Source: Paucibacter sp. B2R-40 (lineage in GTDB: Bacteria; Pseudomonadota; Gammaproteobacteria; Burkholderiales; Burkholderiaceae_C). Taken from it: a DNA stretch of 64,000 nt. Made by a program: the position numbers and the translations under genes. Shown one piece after another: positions 52,911 through 60,237 of the stretch (the first letter of the stretch is position 1; the number at the start of each line of letters is the position of its first letter). The notes beneath the pieces were generated by a model. The model worked only from the letters and a program-made list of their open reading frames with translations. It did not search any database and had not been told where the DNA came from. The DNA lies in NCBI RefSeq assembly GCF_025717555.1, contig NZ_JAJIRP010000001.1:310001-374000 (forward strand), read 5' to 3'.

Positions 52911-53375
52911 TTACTTGGCGGCGCCGCTTGCGGCAGCGGAAGGCGCAGCAGGATCTGGTGCCGGTGTTGGTGCGACCAACACGCCATTTGTGCCCATGAC
53001 CACCGTGATCACAGCTGGATAGTCATAGGCGGCACCCGTGGCCACATCTACGCCCGCGCCGATGACGCCGCCCAAGAGGATGTTGCCGAATGCCATGCCC
53101 TTGGTGGATGACTTGACAGTCAACAAGCCGGTTTTGTAGTCAGGCTTTTCACAGGTGATCGACAGATCTTGAAAACTGCGGTTCACCGTCGTGCTTCCCG
53201 GTGAGGTGAGGTACCAGGAGCCCTTGTCATTGCTGAGTTTGCAGTTCGCTCCAGATACGACGCCGGTGTCCGCGCGCGTCTCAACGGTCAGGGGCTGGTT
53301 AGTGCCGCTGACGATGGAAGCGCAGCCAGTGAGTTGCAACAGAGCCAGTGCGAAAAGGGACGTGGAGAGCTTCAT
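52911..53375 (-). CDS. lipoprotein of unknown function (first of cluster)
   Basis: A 154-residue lipoprotein with lipobox LLQLTGCASIVSGTNQPLTV. The CASIVSG opening is common in small outer-membrane lipoproteins. Later motifs are NCKLSNDKGSWYLTSPGSTT and GNILLGGVIGAGVDVATGAA, the latter a Gly-rich hydrophobic stretch. The C terminus is Ala/Pro-rich. It is the first of three co-directional lipoprotein genes (64-nt and 10-nt gaps). ATG at 53375 places the signal peptide correctly. Confidence 0.72.
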   Translation of the reverse strand: MKLSTSLFALALLQLTGCASIVSGTNQPLTVETRADTGVVSGANCKLSNDKGSWYLTSPGSTTVNRSFQDLSITCEKPDYKTGLLTVKSSTKGMAFGNILLGGVIGAGVDVATGAAYDYPAVITVVMGTNGVLVAPTPAPDPAAPSAAASGAAK

Positions 53376-53945
53376 TGAATTTGGTGGACCTGAAAATTGG
53401 TGGGACACAAGCACCCAACAACAGCAACCAGGGGCTCCGCGCGTCGAAAGCGTGGTGCTTTGATGATTGATCTGTCTTGTCGCGAATGGGGGGGGGTCGT
53501 GGCTCAACGCGGGTCTGCCCGCCGGGAACGGCAGGCGCCAGATATGCCACGACTATTTGACTTTGACCTCCCTACTCGTCGACTGTTGTCGCTCTTGAGC
53601 TTGCCTTACCAAGAGTAAGGCGGGGCGGATGGTAGCAGCGAAAATTTGCGCGCTTATAAGTAGTCACCCTGCTTTGCGTTGAAGTGTGGCCAATTGCTCG
53701 CACCCGCGTGCGCAGGCCAGCGAGTTCGGTTTTATTGGTATGCAGCTCGCAAAAGCGAGGCGTCTCTTGCGGGCCGTGAGGCTTTGGAGATGTGCAAGTT
53801 CATGCAGAAACGGTGATGGACCTGCGGCGGATACGCCAGCAGGCCGAAAAGCTGTCATTTCAGCCCGCCCTCGGCGACCGAGTTCGGATAGCATCGTGAA
53901 AGCAAGGGTGAAGACCAACCGGCATCTCCGAGAACGGAATCCCGC
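53376..53945. other. 570-bp gap between divergent genes
   Basis: No convincing gene. There is a run of nine G at 53488-53496. A small hairpin, CTCGC-AAAA-GCGAG, sits at 53746-53759. The 200 bp before the hybrid kinase gene are rich in short inverted repeats and could be a structured leader, but I do not recognise a known riboswitch class. Confidence 0.45.
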
Positions 53946-56900
53946 ATGGCGTTTTGGCAGCGACTTTTGGCGCGTTCCGGCGGTAGGGGGCTGACGCTGC
54001 TGCTGTTGCTGCTCGGGCTGGGCCTGTCGGCGCTGGCGGGCCTGTGGCAACGGCACGCGATAGAGACCGAAGCTGAGGCCGAGTTCTTGCGCAATGTCGA
54101 GCGCACGGCCAGCGAAGTTGAACACCGTTTTGCCCAGCCCATCTACGGTTTGAAGGGCGTGCGTGGCGCCTATGCGGCCAGCCAGGCGCTGCGCCAGCAA
54201 CTCAGCCGGGCCGAGTTTCGCGCCAATATCGGCTCGCGCGAACTCGCCGTCGAGTTCCCCGGCGTGCGCGGTTTTGGCTATATCGAGCATGTCTTTCGCG
54301 CCGAGCTGGAGCGGTTTTTGGCCGCCGAGCGCGCCGACGGTGAGCCCGGCTTTGCCATCCGTCAGCTGGCGGAGCTCCATCATCCCGACCTGTTTGTGAT
54401 CAAGCTGATCGAACCGGCCGCCCACAATATTGGTGCGCTGGGCCTCGATGTCGGCTCGGAGGCCTTGCGGCGAGCCGGTGCCGAGTTGGCTGCCGACACC
54501 GGCCTGCCCACCATCAGCGGCGCCATCGTCTTGGTGCAGGACCAAACGAAGTCGCCGGGCATGTTGCTTTATGTGCCGGTGTTCCGCCGTGGCGTGCCGC
54601 TGGACAATCCCGAGCAGCGCCGTGCGGCCTTGCTGGGTCTGCTCTATGCGCCCATCGTGCTCAACGAATTGTTGGGTGATATGCCGGATGTGAAATCCGG
54701 GCGCATCGATTTTGAGCTCTACGACGCCCGTCCCGGCGCGGCGCTGGGCGCGCCTATCTTCGATGGCGACGGCCATGTGCGAGCCTTGGCGCCGGGCCAA
54801 TCCGATTCCACGGGGCGGCGCTTCAGCCATCAACGCGGGCTCACCATCGTCAATCGGCCGCTGACCTTGCGCATGAACAGCACGCCGCAGTTCGACGCCA
54901 GCCTGGATCACAGCACACCTTGGTTGCTGTTTGGGGCGGGCGCCTTGGTCACCATCCTCTTGGCCGCGCTGCTGCGTCAACAAGCCCTAGGGCGGGAGCT
55001 GGCCGAGGCCAAGGCAGAGGCCAAAACAGCCGAGCTTGTGGTCGCACAGCGTGACAATCAAGCGCTGCTGAACACGCTGAATTTGGCCGCCATTGTTTCG
55101 GTGGCCGACAGCGAGGGCCGTATCACCATGGCCAATGACGCTTTCTGCAATATCAGCGGCTACGCACGTGAGGACTTGCTCGGCCAGACCCACAGAATCG
55201 TCAACTCGGGTCTGCAGCCGGCGCAGCCCTGGTCCGAGATCTGGCAGGTCATCAGTGCCGGCTTTGCCTGGCGCGGCGAGGTTTGCAACCGCGCCAAAGA
55301 CGGCTCGCTCTTTTGGGTCGATACCTTTATCGCGCCGGTGCTGGGAGCGGACGAGCAGATCGAGAAATACATCGCGATCCGCACCGACATCACCGCCAGG
55401 AAAGCCGTGGAGCAGGCTTTGCAGCGCGCCATCGAAGCAGCCGAAGCGGCCTCGATTGCCAAGAGCCAATTTCTCGCCAATATGAGCCATGAAATCCGTA
55501 CGCCTATGAATGCGGTGCTGGGCATGTTGACCTTGTTGCGCAAGACCGAGATGACGCCGCGCCAGGCCGATTACGCGGCCAAAAGTGACGGCGCCGCGCG
55601 TCAGTTGCTGGGCCTGCTCAACGAGATCCTCGACTTCTCCAAGATCGAAGCCGGCAAGATGGAGCTGGACCCGCAGCCCTTTGGACTTGAGCAACTGCTG
55701 CGTGATTTGGCGGTGATTCTGGCCGCCGGGGTTGGCGCCAAGCCGGTCGAGGTCTTGTTCGACATTGACCCGCAATTGCCGCGCAGCCTGGTCGGCGACG
55801 CGATGCGCTTGCAGCAGGTCTTGATCAATCTGGGCGGCAATGCGATCAAATTCACTGCCAGCGGCGAGGTGCTGTTGCGCGTGCAGGTGCTGCAACGCAG
55901 TGCGGAAGAAGTGACGCTGCAATTCAGCGTGCGCGACAGCGGCATAGGCATCGCCGCCGAAAACCAAACGCGCATTTTCAGCGGCTTCACGCAGGCCGAA
56001 TCTTCGACCACGCGGCGCTTCGGCGGCACCGGACTTGGCGTAGCCATCAGCCAGCGCTTTGTGGCGCTGATGGGCGGCGAGTTGAAGTTGGACAGTGAAC
56101 TCGGGCGCGGCAGTCGCTTTGCCTTCACCATCACCTTGCCACTTCCGAAGCCTGCGACCCTGTCTGAACAAGCTCTCGACGCCGAGCCGCCGCAGGGCGC
56201 CGCCTGGCGCACTTTGATCGTCGATGACAACACCCACGCACGTGCCTTGCTCGCGCGCATGGGCCAGGGCTTGGGTTGGCAGGTCGAGCAGGCGGCCAGC
56301 GGCGAGCAAGCCTTGAAGCTGCTGCAGGCCAAGGCAGAAGCCGGCGCCCCGTTTCAATTGGTGTTTGTCGATGGGCAGATGCCGGGGCTGGACGGGTGGC
56401 AAACCTGCCAGCGCATCCGTGAGCTTGGGCTCAAGGGCGATGCGCCGGTGTTGCTGATGGTGACGGCGCAGGGTCGTGACCTGTATGCGCAACAGGCCCA
56501 GGCCGAGCATGACAGCGTGGACGGCTTCGTGCTCAAGCCCTTGACCGCGGCTATGCTGTCCGACGCCGCGCGCACCGCACGTGAAGCGTGCAGCCAAGCT
56601 CAACCAGTCCTGCAAGCCGGCACGGCGGCGGGCGAGCAGCGGCTCGCTTCTTTACGCCTGCTGTTGGTGGAAGATAACCCCAACAATCAACAGGTCGCGT
56701 CCGAGTTGCTCATCGACGAAGGCGCCGTGGTGGAGATTGCCAACCACGGCCGCGAGGCGGTCGAGCTGCTGGTGGCGGCGCCCGAGGCCTTCGACGTGGT
56801 CTTGATGGACCTGCAAATGCCGGTGATGGATGGCCTCAGCGCCACGCGCTTCATTCGCCAGGAATTGGCGCTGACGCGCTTGCCCATTGTGGCGATGACC

Positions 56901-57485
56901 GCCAACGCGATGAGCTCCGACCGCGAGGCTTGTCTGGCTGCCGGCATGAATGACCATATCGGCAAACCCTTCAATCTCGATGAGCTGGTGCGGGTGCTGC
57001 GCAAGCTTGGCGGGCTGGAGGACAAGCCTGCCGAGGCCGCTCAAGCGGACGCGGACGCAGCGCCTGCCGCGCTTGCTGCGGACAGTGCCGCCGCCTTGGC
57101 GGCCGGCGTGGACCTTGACCTGGCGCTGCGCCGGCTCGGTGGCAAACGGGCCAGCTATATCCGCTTGCTGGGCAGCTTTGTAAGTGATCTGGCCTTGCTG
57201 CCGGAACAGCTGCGCGGGCAGGTGGCGCAAGGCGATTTTGAATCGGCCACAAGGCTGCTGCACACGCTCAAGGGCACGGCCGCCACGCTCGGCGCCACGG
57301 CCATGGCGGCCGAGGCGGGTGAGGCCGAAGCGCGCTTGGGCGGCTGGCGCCAGCAGCCACCCGTCGATGCCGCCGAGGCCAGCCAAGTCTGCGAGGCCAG
57401 CTGTGCGCTGATGAGCGCGGCCAAGCCTGGCTTGCAGACGCTGCACGAGGCATTGCAAGTCTTGCAGTCACTGCAAAAGCCTTGA
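53946..57485 (+). CDS. CHASE-PAS hybrid histidine kinase with two receivers and HPt
   Basis: A 1179-residue membrane sensor. It has a first transmembrane helix (12-35), a periplasmic CHASE domain (about 50-300; VRGAYAASQ, FPGVRGFGYIEHVF) and a second helix near 325-345. A PAS domain then follows (about 370-490; IVSVADSEGRITMANDAFCN). HisKA has His515 in NMSHEIRTPMNAVLG, and the ATPase has NLGGNAIKFTASGE, RDSGIGIAAE and FGGTGLGVAIS. Receiver 1 has Asp809 (FVDGQMPG), receiver 2 has Asp955 (LMDLQMPVMDG), and HPt has His1106 (LLHTLKGTAATLG). All phosphorelay residues are present. The target is not adjacent. Confidence 0.93.
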   Translation: MAFWQRLLARSGGRGLTLLLLLLGLGLSALAGLWQRHAIETEAEAEFLRNVERTASEVEHRFAQPIYGLKGVRGAYAASQALRQQLSRAEFRANIGSRELAVEFPGVRGFGYIEHVFRAELERFLAAERADGEPGFAIRQLAELHHPDLFVIKLIEPAAHNIGALGLDVGSEALRRAGAELAADTGLPTISGAIVLVQDQTKSPGMLLYVPVFRRGVPLDNPEQRRAALLGLLYAPIVLNELLGDMPDVKSGRIDFELYDARPGAALGAPIFDGDGHVRALAPGQSDSTGRRFSHQRGLTIVNRPLTLRMNSTPQFDASLDHSTPWLLFGAGALVTILLAALLRQQALGRELAEAKAEAKTAELVVAQRDNQALLNTLNLAAIVSVADSEGRITMANDAFCNISGYAREDLLGQTHRIVNSGLQPAQPWSEIWQVISAGFAWRGEVCNRAKDGSLFWVDTFIAPVLGADEQIEKYIAIRTDITARKAVEQALQRAIEAAEAASIAKSQFLANMSHEIRTPMNAVLGMLTLLRKTEMTPRQADYAAKSDGAARQLLGLLNEILDFSKIEAGKMELDPQPFGLEQLLRDLAVILAAGVGAKPVEVLFDIDPQLPRSLVGDAMRLQQVLINLGGNAIKFTASGEVLLRVQVLQRSAEEVTLQFSVRDSGIGIAAENQTRIFSGFTQAESSTTRRFGGTGLGVAISQRFVALMGGELKLDSELGRGSRFAFTITLPLPKPATLSEQALDAEPPQGAAWRTLIVDDNTHARALLARMGQGLGWQVEQAASGEQALKLLQAKAEAGAPFQLVFVDGQMPGLDGWQTCQRIRELGLKGDAPVLLMVTAQGRDLYAQQAQAEHDSVDGFVLKPLTAAMLSDAARTAREACSQAQPVLQAGTAAGEQRLASLRLLLVEDNPNNQQVASELLIDEGAVVEIANHGREAVELLVAAPEAFDVVLMDLQMPVMDGLSATRFIRQELALTRLPIVAMTANAMSSDREACLAAGMNDHIGKPFNLDELVRVLRKLGGLEDKPAEAAQADADAAPAALAADSAAALAAGVDLDLALRRLGGKRASYIRLLGSFVSDLALLPEQLRGQVAQGDFESATRLLHTLKGTAATLGATAMAAEAGEAEARLGGWRQQPPVDAAEASQVCEASCALMSAAKPGLQTLHEALQVLQSLQKP

Positions 57486-57490
57486 AGCTG

Positions 57491-57532
57491 CTCAATCCTC
57501 CAACACAGGCCTGAGCATCCAGGCCGTCTGTT
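57491..57532 (-). repeat. duplicated tail of dps (remnant copy)
   Basis: These 42 bp match 57599-57640, the true dps 3' end, in the same orientation. The last 23 bp are identical (CCTGAGCATCCAGGCCGTCT then GTT). Read on the minus strand they encode QTAWMLRPVLED and stop, compared with [12 protein letters not shown] in dps. The differences are mostly at synonymous or conservative positions, so it appears to be the end of a former second dps gene 108 bp downstream of the present one. Confidence 0.7.
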
Positions 57533-57562
57533 GGCTGCACCGCCACACGACCGGCGCTTTGC

Positions 57563-57595
57563 GCCTACCCTATCTGCTGCGCAGACAGGGTTTGG
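57563..57595. terminator. possible hairpin after the kinase gene
   Basis: CCCTATCTGC and GCAGACAGGG pair over 10 bp with one mismatch around a short loop, about 80-110 nt after the kinase stop and between it and convergent dps. Only a short T tract follows. The span given is approximate. Confidence 0.35.
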
Positions 57596-57599
57596 CTAC

Positions 57600-58100
57600 T
57601 CAGTCGTCCAGCAGACTCCTGAGCATCCAGGCCGTCTGTTCATGAACGGTCAAGCGCTGGGTCAACAAGTCGGCGGTCGGCTCATCGGAGGCCCCGCCCA
57701 CCACAGCGAATAGCGCCCGCGCGGTGCGTGCCACGCCTTCATGGCCTTCCACCAGAATGCGCACCATCTCCAAGGCTTTGGGCGGCTTGGCCGGTGCGTC
57801 CGGCAGCGAACTCAACGCGGCAAATTGCGCATAGGAGCCGGGCGCCACATGGCCCAGCGAGCGAATCCGCTCGGCGATCGGGTCGACTGCATTCCACAGC
57901 TCGGTGTACTGCAGCATGAACATCTGGTGCAGGGTGTTGAACATCGGCCCGGTCACGTTCCAGTGGAAGTTGTGCGTGGTCAGGTAGAGGGTGTAGGTGT
58001 CGGCCAGCAGCTTGGACAAACCCAAGCTGATGGCCTCACGATCCTTGGCGCTGATGCCGATATTGATCGCGGCAGATGGGGCGGCAGTCTTTTTGGCCAT
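57600..58100 (-). CDS. dps: Dps-family ferritin-like DNA-binding protein
   Basis: A 166-residue mini-ferritin that stores iron and protects DNA under starvation and oxidative stress. The ferroxidase site is in [20 protein letters not shown] and [18 protein letters not shown], with the His, His, Asp, Glu set intact. A Lys/Ala-rich N-terminal tail ([10 protein letters not shown]) could bind DNA. A partial second copy of its C terminus lies just downstream (57491-57532). ATG at 58100 follows AGGAGCCCCC. Confidence 0.92.
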   Translation of the reverse strand: MAKKTAAPSAAINIGISAKDREAISLGLSKLLADTYTLYLTTHNFHWNVTGPMFNTLHQMFMLQYTELWNAVDPIAERIRSLGHVAPGSYAQFAALSSLPDAPAKPPKALEMVRILVEGHEGVARTARALFAVVGGASDEPTADLLTQRLTVHEQTAWMLRSLLDD

Positions 58101-58529
58101 AGGGGGCTCCTGTGTGAATTGGGATGTTCAAGCCATTGGGCAAGCACCACTATAGGGCAGCTGAACGGGCTCAGCGCAGCGCGCTGCCCGGCTTACAGGC
58201 TCAGGCATTCGAGCATTTCTTCACGCCGCACGCATCGCCGCTCGGCTCGGCCGCAAATACCGCTATCCAGCCGCGAGGGCGGCTCTTACACTTGCTCACA
58301 TTCAGGGCACACCCGAGCGAAAGCCGGGGTCGCAAAGCTTCCGGTCTACAGCTTTTTAGCCAAGACAGCGGGGTTGCCAAGCCGAAGCTGGCCATTGCCA
58401 GTACTCTCAAAGAGGGGCTTGAGCACTCCACCGTGCTGGCAGCAGATCTGCTGTTCACCCCCCTCAAGCTGACCCCGCCGCGTCCCGTGTGAACTGAGCT
58501 TTATTCATCAAAGCCGGAGCGCCGCCACC
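58101..58529. other. 429-bp divergent gap with a c-di-GMP riboswitch
   Basis: Lies between dps (leftward) and the metalloprotease (rightward). It holds a GEMM-I aptamer at 58293-58386 and a structured stretch after it: AGCAC-TCCACC-GTGCT, then CAGCAGATCTGCTG, and TTGAG pairing with CTCAA across them. This could be the expression platform. No protein gene here; short frames across the aptamer are chance. Confidence 0.7.
58293..58386 (+). ncRNA. cyclic di-GMP-I riboswitch (GEMM-I)
   Basis: The plus strand reads CAGGGCACACCCGAGC, a GAAAA loop, GCCGGGGTCGCAAAGC, TTCCGGTCTACAGC, then GCCAAGACAGCGGGGTTGCC. This follows the Vibrio cholerae Vc2 aptamer block by block (CAGGGCAAACC, GAAA loop, GGGACGCAAAGCC, TCCGGCCTAA, GGTAGGTAGCGGGGTTACC). 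The position equivalent to Vc2 G20 is G (58306), which favours c-di-GMP over cyclic GMP-AMP, and the A of CGCAAAG and the C after GGTTG are kept. It lies 144 nt before the metalloprotease start. The exact ends of the P1 stem are approximate. Confidence 0.88.
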
Positions 58530-60224
58530 ATGTCCAAGCAGCCCACAAGCAAGTCGAATGCCTTCAACACTTTGCAGGCTCGGCTGCGCAAGGCGCCCCT
58601 CTGGGCCCGCACCTTGACCGGAACGGCGACGCTGGCGCTGGTGGGCGGTGTGACCTTGAGTGTGGTGGCGGAACCGCAGAGCGCGGCCGTGGTGCTCAGC
58701 GCCAATGTCTTGGCTGCGCCGGCCGGGCCGGTCGGCATGGCGGCGCCAAGCGGCGCCATGCCGGAGCTGCTGCCTGCCGTGCAGAGTGCGGCGGTTCAAA
58801 CTGCCGCTGTTTCCGCGCCGGCGTCCAAGCCGCTCGCCGGGATCGAGATGCCGGCCGACTTCATTCCCGCCAACAGCGAAGGTTCGACCGAGCACGCGCC
58901 TTTTGGCCGCATCAAGCTGGCGGCCTTGAGCAATGGCCAGCAAGCCATTGATGCGCTCGGCGAGAATCTGCCCGCTGTTGCCGCCTGGTACGGCAAAAGC
59001 GCCGAAGAATTGACGACGCTGCTGCGCAGCGATAGCACCGTCCATATCGACACGCGCGGTCGGCTCTTATTCATCGACACCGGGGCGGGCAAGGCCGACG
59101 TCAGCCTCAAAGATGCGCACACCCATCATGTCAGCGATGCGAATATGGGCATCACCGAAGCCGGTGACAAAGCCACCATCGGCGTGCCCTCCACCGGCGG
59201 CGCACCGTTCCCGGTGGATCAGACCTTCGCACTGCATTCGCGCAGCAGTTCCTCGCGCATCATCTATCTGAACTTCAAGGGCGAGGGCGCCAAGCCCGCC
59301 TTCGATCTGGACAAAGTGCCGGGCACCTTCAGCGCGGTCGAGCGCGCGATGATCCAGAAAATCTGGCTGCGCGTGGCCGAAGACTATGCCGCCTTCGATG
59401 TCGACATCACTACCGAGGCACCCACCAGCATCGCGGGCAAGACCGGCGTGACGATTCTGATCACCAGCCAGGTCATTGACGCGGGCGGCTATGCCTATTT
59501 GAATTCCTTCGCGGCCTTCAAGGCCAACCCAGCCCCGGCCTTCTGCTTCCAGAACAATCTGGCCAATGCCGAGAAGCCGATCGCCGAATGCTTGTCGCAT
59601 GAATTGGGTCACACCTTGGGCCTGCATCACCAAAGCACCAGTGCGCAAGCCTATTACGGTGGCTCGGGCGATGGCGATACCGGCTGGGCGCCCATCATGG
59701 GCGTCAGCTATTACAAGAACCTCACGCAATGGGCCAAGGGTGAATATTCCGGCGCCACCAACCGCGAAGACGCCTATGCCGTGATGTTGAAGCAGGGGCT
59801 GCCGGCGCGCGTCGATGACCATGGCAATAGCGCCGCAACGGCCAGTGCAATGACGCGCGTCGAAGCCAACGGCCTCGCCAATCTGAGCCGCACCGGCGTG
59901 ATCGAAACGCCTGCTGATGTCGATGTGTTCAGCTTCGTGGCTGGGGCCGGCGCGCTCACTTTGACGGCTTCGCCCTCCAACTGGAGCGGCAATCTGGACC
60001 TGGCACTGGAGCTCAGGGACGCCAGCGGCAAGACCTTGGCCACCGCCAATACGCTGGACAAGCTGGATGCCAGCATCACCACCAAGTTGGCAGCGGCAGG
60101 CACCTACTATCTCTTTGTCAAGGGCGCCGGCAAGGGCAATCCGCTGCTGGCCGGCGGCTATAGCAACTACGGCTCCATCGGCCAATACAGCATCGTCGGC
60201 ACGGCCGCGCTGAAGGCCAAGTAA
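58530..60224 (+). CDS. secreted zinc metalloprotease with C-terminal PPC domain
   Basis: A 564-residue exported protease. A long basic N terminus leads into a signal or anchor segment (TLTGTATLALVGGVTLSVVA). The metzincin-type motif HELGHTLGLHH has zinc ligands His357, His361 and His367 and catalytic Glu358, and the Met-turn is likely Met390 in PIMGVSYY. A pre-peptidase C-terminal domain (about 450-560; TPADVDVFSFVAGAGALTLT and AAAGTYYLFVKGAGKG) follows. It acts outside the cell. Its leader carries a c-di-GMP riboswitch, so output should follow c-di-GMP level. Start ATG at 58530 after AAGCCGGAGC. Confidence 0.9.
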   Translation: MSKQPTSKSNAFNTLQARLRKAPLWARTLTGTATLALVGGVTLSVVAEPQSAAVVLSANVLAAPAGPVGMAAPSGAMPELLPAVQSAAVQTAAVSAPASKPLAGIEMPADFIPANSEGSTEHAPFGRIKLAALSNGQQAIDALGENLPAVAAWYGKSAEELTTLLRSDSTVHIDTRGRLLFIDTGAGKADVSLKDAHTHHVSDANMGITEAGDKATIGVPSTGGAPFPVDQTFALHSRSSSSRIIYLNFKGEGAKPAFDLDKVPGTFSAVERAMIQKIWLRVAEDYAAFDVDITTEAPTSIAGKTGVTILITSQVIDAGGYAYLNSFAAFKANPAPAFCFQNNLANAEKPIAECLSHELGHTLGLHHQSTSAQAYYGGSGDGDTGWAPIMGVSYYKNLTQWAKGEYSGATNREDAYAVMLKQGLPARVDDHGNSAATASAMTRVEANGLANLSRTGVIETPADVDVFSFVAGAGALTLTASPSNWSGNLDLALELRDASGKTLATANTLDKLDASITTKLAAAGTYYLFVKGAGKGNPLLAGGYSNYGSIGQYSIVGTAALKAK

Positions 60225-60237
60225 AGCGACGCGGCCG

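Noticed and set aside
53740-53860. Possible riboswitch ahead of the hybrid kinase
   Set aside because: Short hairpins are present, but no known aptamer consensus could be matched.
53664-54983. 439-codon minus-strand frame across the start of the hybrid kinase
   Set aside because: Antisense to the CHASE domain, with no protein family; the plus-strand gene has clear motifs.
58124-58492. 122-codon plus-strand and 88-codon minus-strand frames in the dps-protease gap
   Set aside because: They run through the riboswitch aptamer and have no protein-like conservation.
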